41,335 nucleotides of DNA, taken from NCBI GenBank assembly GCA_024685285.1, contig JAIKVZ010000023.1:1-41335 (forward strand). Reading direction: 5' to 3'. Both the position numbers and the translations under genes were made by a program. Below, piece by piece: positions 39,147-41,335 of this stretch (its first letter is position 1; the number at the start of each line of letters is the position of its first letter). The notes under the pieces were generated by a model. It was given only the letters and a program-made list of their open reading frames with translations. It was not told the origin of the DNA and searched no databases. This stretch comes from Bacteroidales bacterium. GTDB taxonomy: Bacteria; Bacteroidota; Bacteroidia; Bacteroidales; P3.

Positions 39147-39709
39147 AGCTCTTGGAATTTAATGGTTCTTTTTTTGTTGTCGATGAGGCTTCCGAAACGG
39201 ATGCAGTCCAGTCGGCGGTTCCAGCCTTTCAAAAACTTCTTTTGTTTCGGGTTATTCTTCACTATGTCGGAGAAGAATTTGTACCTGCGCTCTTTGATAA
39301 GACGGAAGAATTTCTCTGGGTTCTGTGCATTGAGTGCCTGCAGTGTCAACGGGCCAACAATGCCGTCGGGACTGACACCAAGCATCCGTTGCGGAATTTT
39401 GATGCCGTTTGCACCGCTACCCCATACCCAGTCAACGAGTATGTTGGCAATCGACTGGCTTTTGATTTGGTCAGCCTTCCATCGGTTCCAGTAGTGCGGC
39501 CGGAGAATCACGTTCACGGCATCCTCGTCGGAAATCAGTTTCAAGTCGTCAACGTCAATGTCGCCGTCGCCGTCCTTGTCATACCCCTGCTTCTTCCAGG
39601 TGGCTATCGTGACTCCTTTGTTCGTAGCTCCGCCCTTGTCGTCTGGGTCGTTCACGAAACCGCCCTCAAACGATAGGATGAACGGAGAAAGAATGTCTAT
39701 TTTTGCCAT
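39143..39709 (-). CDS. Phage endolysin, GH108 N-acetylmuramidase with a calcium-loop-like insert
   Basis: 188 residues. The GH108 domain opens with [28 protein letters not shown], carrying the catalytic Glu15 of the EGG motif. It continues with [11 protein letters not shown] and [18 protein letters not shown]. The C-terminal part ([36 protein letters not shown]) is the PG_binding_3-type domain. Inserted at about residues 44-56 is [13 protein letters not shown], a textbook EF-hand/dockerin-like calcium loop. The enzyme should cut the glycan strand of peptidoglycan after the holin opens the inner membrane. There is no signal peptide, so it is holin-dependent. Confidence 0.9.
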   Translation of the reverse strand: MAKIDILSPFILSFEGGFVNDPDDKGGATNKGVTIATWKKQGYDKDGDGDIDVDDLKLISDEDAVNVILRPHYWNRWKADQIKSQSIANILVDWVWGSGANGIKIPQRMLGVSPDGIVGPLTLQALNAQNPEKFFRLIKERRYKFFSDIVKNNPKQKKFLKGWNRRLDCIRFGSLIDNKKRTIKFQEL

Positions 39710-39733
39710 AGTTGTATGATTTATAATTTAGTT

Positions 39734-39765
39734 CGTATGTGCGTGCGCGTATGCGTGTGCGCGTA
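39734..39765. repeat. 32-bp perfectly alternating purine-pyrimidine tract
   Basis: From the C at 39734 to the A at 39765 the sequence alternates pyrimidine and purine without a break, mostly GC and GT steps (TGTGCGTGCGCGTATGCGTG core). Such tracts can adopt Z-DNA under negative supercoiling. It lies between the holin-type gene and the endolysin start. Confidence 0.9.
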
Positions 39766-39791
39766 GAATGTCTATTTTGTTAATTTCCCCC

Positions 39792-40076
39792 TCATTTGAC
39801 GATGGGAATAATGACAGCCAACTGGAGAGCCTGTCCGACGATGCCGCCGATGAGACCTGCGAGAACATCGAGCCAATCCCAGGCCGACCAATCCCATTTT
39901 CGGAACGGAACGTGATCACCGTTGTAGTGATGCACGTCTTTGAACTCCATACCGCCGATGCAGCCGACACCCATCAGCAGGGTGCCGAAAAGGGAGACGA
40001 CGAGGATGCCGACGAGATGCTTCCAGCGGTTGGACTCGCGAAGCCATTGCGGGAGTATTGCGATAATCTTTTCCAT
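39792..40076 (-). CDS. Small two-helix membrane protein, candidate holin
   Basis: 94 residues. Helix 1 spans about residues 20-42 (HLVGILVVSLFGTLLMGVGCIGG) and helix 2 about residues 68-92 (WLDVLAGLIGGIVGQALQLAVIIPIV). A polar, Trp/His-rich loop joins them (EFKDVHHYNGDHVPFRKWDWSAWDW). There is no signal peptide. Size, topology and a place just ahead of the endolysin suit a class II holin or an antiholin. Similar small proteins with KHLVG and GMEFKD motifs are, from memory, common next to lysis genes in Bacteroidetes prophages. The function is inferred from context. Confidence 0.6.
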   Translation of the reverse strand: MEKIIAILPQWLRESNRWKHLVGILVVSLFGTLLMGVGCIGGMEFKDVHHYNGDHVPFRKWDWSAWDWLDVLAGLIGGIVGQALQLAVIIPIVK

Positions 40077-40104
40077 TGTGTTGTGTTCTTTTTTGGGGTG
40101 AATG

Positions 40105-40159
40105 TGTGCGAAAAACGGTCAATTCCGTGCGATTTTATTTCATTTTGTGCGAAAAATGG
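40105..40159. repeat. Direct repeat TGTGCGAAAAAYGG in the interval upstream of the small holin-type gene
   Basis: TGTGCGAAAAACGG at 40105-40118 and TGTGCGAAAAATGG at 40146-40159, 41 bp apart (four helical turns). They lie in the 208-bp gap between the two holin-type genes, downstream of the -7 element at 40228 on the minus strand, so they may be operator sites. Confidence 0.55.
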
Positions 40160-40227
40160 AAATAAGGGGTTCCGTTATTTTACTTTTCGCCGATAATCTG
40201 AAATAAGACAATTCTTGAAAATTCTTG

Positions 40228-40235
40228 CAAAACTA
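40228..40235 (-). promoter_or_regulatory. Possible promoter of the prophage lysis genes
   Basis: Minus-strand TAGTTTTG followed by CA. No good TTTG element lies at 19 bp; ATTG is 24 bp upstream. If used, it would drive the small holin-type gene, endolysin and spanin-like gene separately from the genes to the right. Confidence 0.4.
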
Positions 40236-40285
40236 TGCAGATTCTTTCCATTTTGGAAACAATCGTAAAGAATTGGAATGTCTTG

Positions 40286-40774
40286 CTACGCCGCCTCGGA
40301 GTCGGACGGCTCTTTCGCGCCCCTGGTGTTGTTGCTCTGCTCGATGGCTGTGCGCAGCACGTCCTTGAAGTTGTCGTTGCTCAGCAGCTTGGAGAGCAGG
40401 TCTGCAGCGTCCGAAAGCTCCTTCTTGGTCTTTTTGTCGGCTTTCTCGCGTATGCTGATGAACTCGACCACGAGCAGGAACACGCCGACGAGACAGGTGA
40501 CGACGGGAACGCCGTAGATTGCGTCGAGACCGAAGAGGTCTGCGAGCCTCGAGAGGTGCATCAGCAAGTCCACGCCTGCGGCTATGAGCATACCGCCCTC
40601 GTAGGCTATGAACTTGGAGAGGGTGCGCTTGAGACCCCACGAACTTCGGATTTCGCCACGGAGTTTCGCTTTGTAAAGGCCGCTGGCAAGGTCGAGCATC
40701 ATAGCGAACAGCACCACCACGCAGGCGACCACAACAATGGTTAGCATATTCGCAGCTCCGTTGAAAACATTCAT
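40286..40774 (-). CDS. Phage holin family protein
   Basis: 162 residues starting at MNVFNGAANMLTIVVVACVVVLFAMMLDLASG (40774); the earlier frame runs into the upstream gene. Membrane helices lie at about 11-31, 58-80 and 86-108. The segment between helices 1 and 2 (ASGLYKAKLRGEIRSSWGLKRTLSKFIAYEGG) matches the LxDxxxGxxKAxxxgexxSxxglrG pattern of phage_holin_4 proteins. A charged C-terminal tail of about 50 residues follows (REKADKKTKKELSDAADLLSKLL). It would form the inner-membrane lesion that releases the endolysin. It starts 14 bases after the stop of the tail-type gene. Confidence 0.75.
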   Translation of the reverse strand: MNVFNGAANMLTIVVVACVVVLFAMMLDLASGLYKAKLRGEIRSSWGLKRTLSKFIAYEGGMLIAAGVDLLMHLSRLADLFGLDAIYGVPVVTCLVGVFLLVVEFISIREKADKKTKKELSDAADLLSKLLSNDNFKDVLRTAIEQSNNTRGAKEPSDSEAA

Positions 40775-40788
40775 TTTTTTTGTTGTTA

Positions 40789-41335
40789 TTATTGGGTTAA
40801 TAATTCTAACTGAGCAATATCGTTCATACTCCTGCATACAGGGGCATCGCCAGGACGACTCACGTCAATGCAGGTGTCGAAGTTTATCTTGTTTCCGCTT
40901 CCTTGGTTGGTGTCGAAAGTGTCAATGGCCGACTTCAGTGCAATAAAGCGGTTCGTGTTGTCGTTGACACGGGTTATCACGTTGTTGAGCTTGTTGAGAA
41001 GCTGGGTGCGGTTCAGCTCGAGAGTGGAGACCCTTGCCTTCACGGGGGAGAACTTTGCGTAGGGTGTCGCCACCTTGCGCCGCAGGTCGAGGAGGTTGCC
41101 GCTTGCGTCAAGAACCTCCTCGGCAAGCACCTCGTCGAGAGCGGAAACCACTCCGCGAGGGAATAACGGGTTGATGGGTCGCGGCCTTCTGCGGAGCCTC
41201 ACCTCCTGCACGGTCTGCGAGAGCTGCTTGACCCAGTTGTATTTGAGAACTATGGCATTGGTGAGCGTCAGCTCTATGGAACGTGGGGAGTTCACTGGCT
41301 GCTTTATGCCCGTCACCCTCATCACAAGACCCTGC
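40789..41335 (-). CDS. C-terminal part of a phage tail-associated protein (5' end outside window)
   Basis: The frame is open to the right edge: upstream of the first Met the codons still read Gln-Gly-Leu-Val, so this is the last ~180 residues of a longer protein. RVTGIKQPVNSPRSIELTLTNAIVLKYNWVKQL resembles the end of a prophage tail or receptor-binding module. It is followed by a coiled-coil-like stretch (ELNRTQLLNKLNNVITRVNDNTNRFIALKSAIDTF). The stop is 14 bases before the holin start. The tail assignment is based on this layout and on position before the lysis genes; I do not recognise a named family. Confidence 0.55.
   Translation of the reverse strand, partial: QGLVMRVTGIKQPVNSPRSIELTLTNAIVLKYNWVKQLSQTVQEVRLRRRPRPINPLFPRGVVSALDEVLAEEVLDASGNLLDLRRKVATPYAKFSPVKARVSTLELNRTQLLNKLNNVITRVNDNTNRFIALKSAIDTFDTNQGSGNKINFDTCIDVSRPGDAPVCRSMNDIAQLELLTQ

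Larger units (their letters stand above)
37250..41335. mobile_element. Lysis end of a prophage integrated next to tRNA-Leu (continues beyond window)
   Basis: From the tRNA-Leu terminator to the right edge every gene is on the minus strand and of phage type or uncharacterised: a tail-type protein at the edge, two holin-type membrane proteins, a GH108 muramidase, a lipoprotein with C-terminal membrane helix, a DNA methylase and a terminal lipoprotein. Two start/stop overlaps of 4 bases show tight packing. Structural and integrase genes are not seen and should lie to the right. An exact boundary cannot be fixed without the other end; two AGTCCCC repeats at 37253 and 37264 may be part of the attachment region. 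Confidence 0.7.

Noticed and set aside
39143-39709. Cellulosomal dockerin in the endolysin
   Set aside because: Only one calcium loop is present, embedded in a GH108 domain; a dockerin needs two such loops in tandem at a chain end.

Overview
The window comes from a Bacteroidales genome of roughly 50-55% GC; the family cannot be fixed from the sequence alone. The evidence is the promoter type (TTTG, about 19 bp, then TAnnTTTG, seen in front of many genes and both tRNAs), a type IX secretion sorting tail, a TonB-dependent receptor with an N-terminal carboxypeptidase-regulatory-like domain, a UpxY-type NusG paralogue, and Bacteroidetes-type PurF-like, PurM and L31B proteins.

Layout. 1-1377: the 3' end of a DUF4143 ATPase gene, an orphan type IX sorting-tail remnant, and a minus-strand candidate structured RNA bracketed by a promoter and a GC-rich hairpin. 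1378-6585 (minus): a UpxY antiterminator, a periplasmic protein built of tandem repeats, a PurF-like protein and the tRNA methylthiotransferase MtaB. 6600-11680: a possible small RNA, a MORN-repeat protein, then a divergent TonB-dependent receptor with an M16 peptidase-like protein. 11740-17200 (minus): PepD, PspC, an M3 peptidase lipoprotein and a thioredoxin-like protein. 17270-21970: ribosomal protein L31B, an FKBP isomerase with a small GHKL ATPase, and a three-gene operon of lipoprotein, polyprenyl-phosphate sugar transferase and metallophosphoesterase. 22010-24620: an AT-richer pair of secreted proteins, the second with a GC-rich type IX tail. 24836-29342 (minus): Era with a partner, AroQ, a small KKEYIKP protein, a hotdog thioesterase and an MFS transporter. 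29544-36920: tRNA-Glu, PurM, a PIF1-like helicase with HRDC-like tail, NAD synthase, L25 and PRPP synthetase. 37134: tRNA-Leu, followed to the right edge by the lysis end of a prophage: tail-type protein, two holin-type membrane proteins, GH108 endolysin, a spanin-like lipoprotein, a DNA methylase and a possible cargo lipoprotein.

Themes. PRPP synthetase, a PurF-like protein and PurM all serve purine synthesis, although they are in separate operons. Two amidotransferase-type enzymes here (PurF-like and NAD synthase) lack the residues needed to hydrolyse glutamine, which suggests use of free ammonia or of a partner.

The strongest unexplained structures are: a dispersed repeat (hairpin plus degenerate 11-nt tandem tract) found in three convergent gene intervals; the bracketed RNA at 1024-1228; the tandem-repeat periplasmic protein; and the compact prophage lysis cassette, whose muramidase carries an EF-hand-like calcium loop and whose neighbour has the layout of a one-piece spanin.
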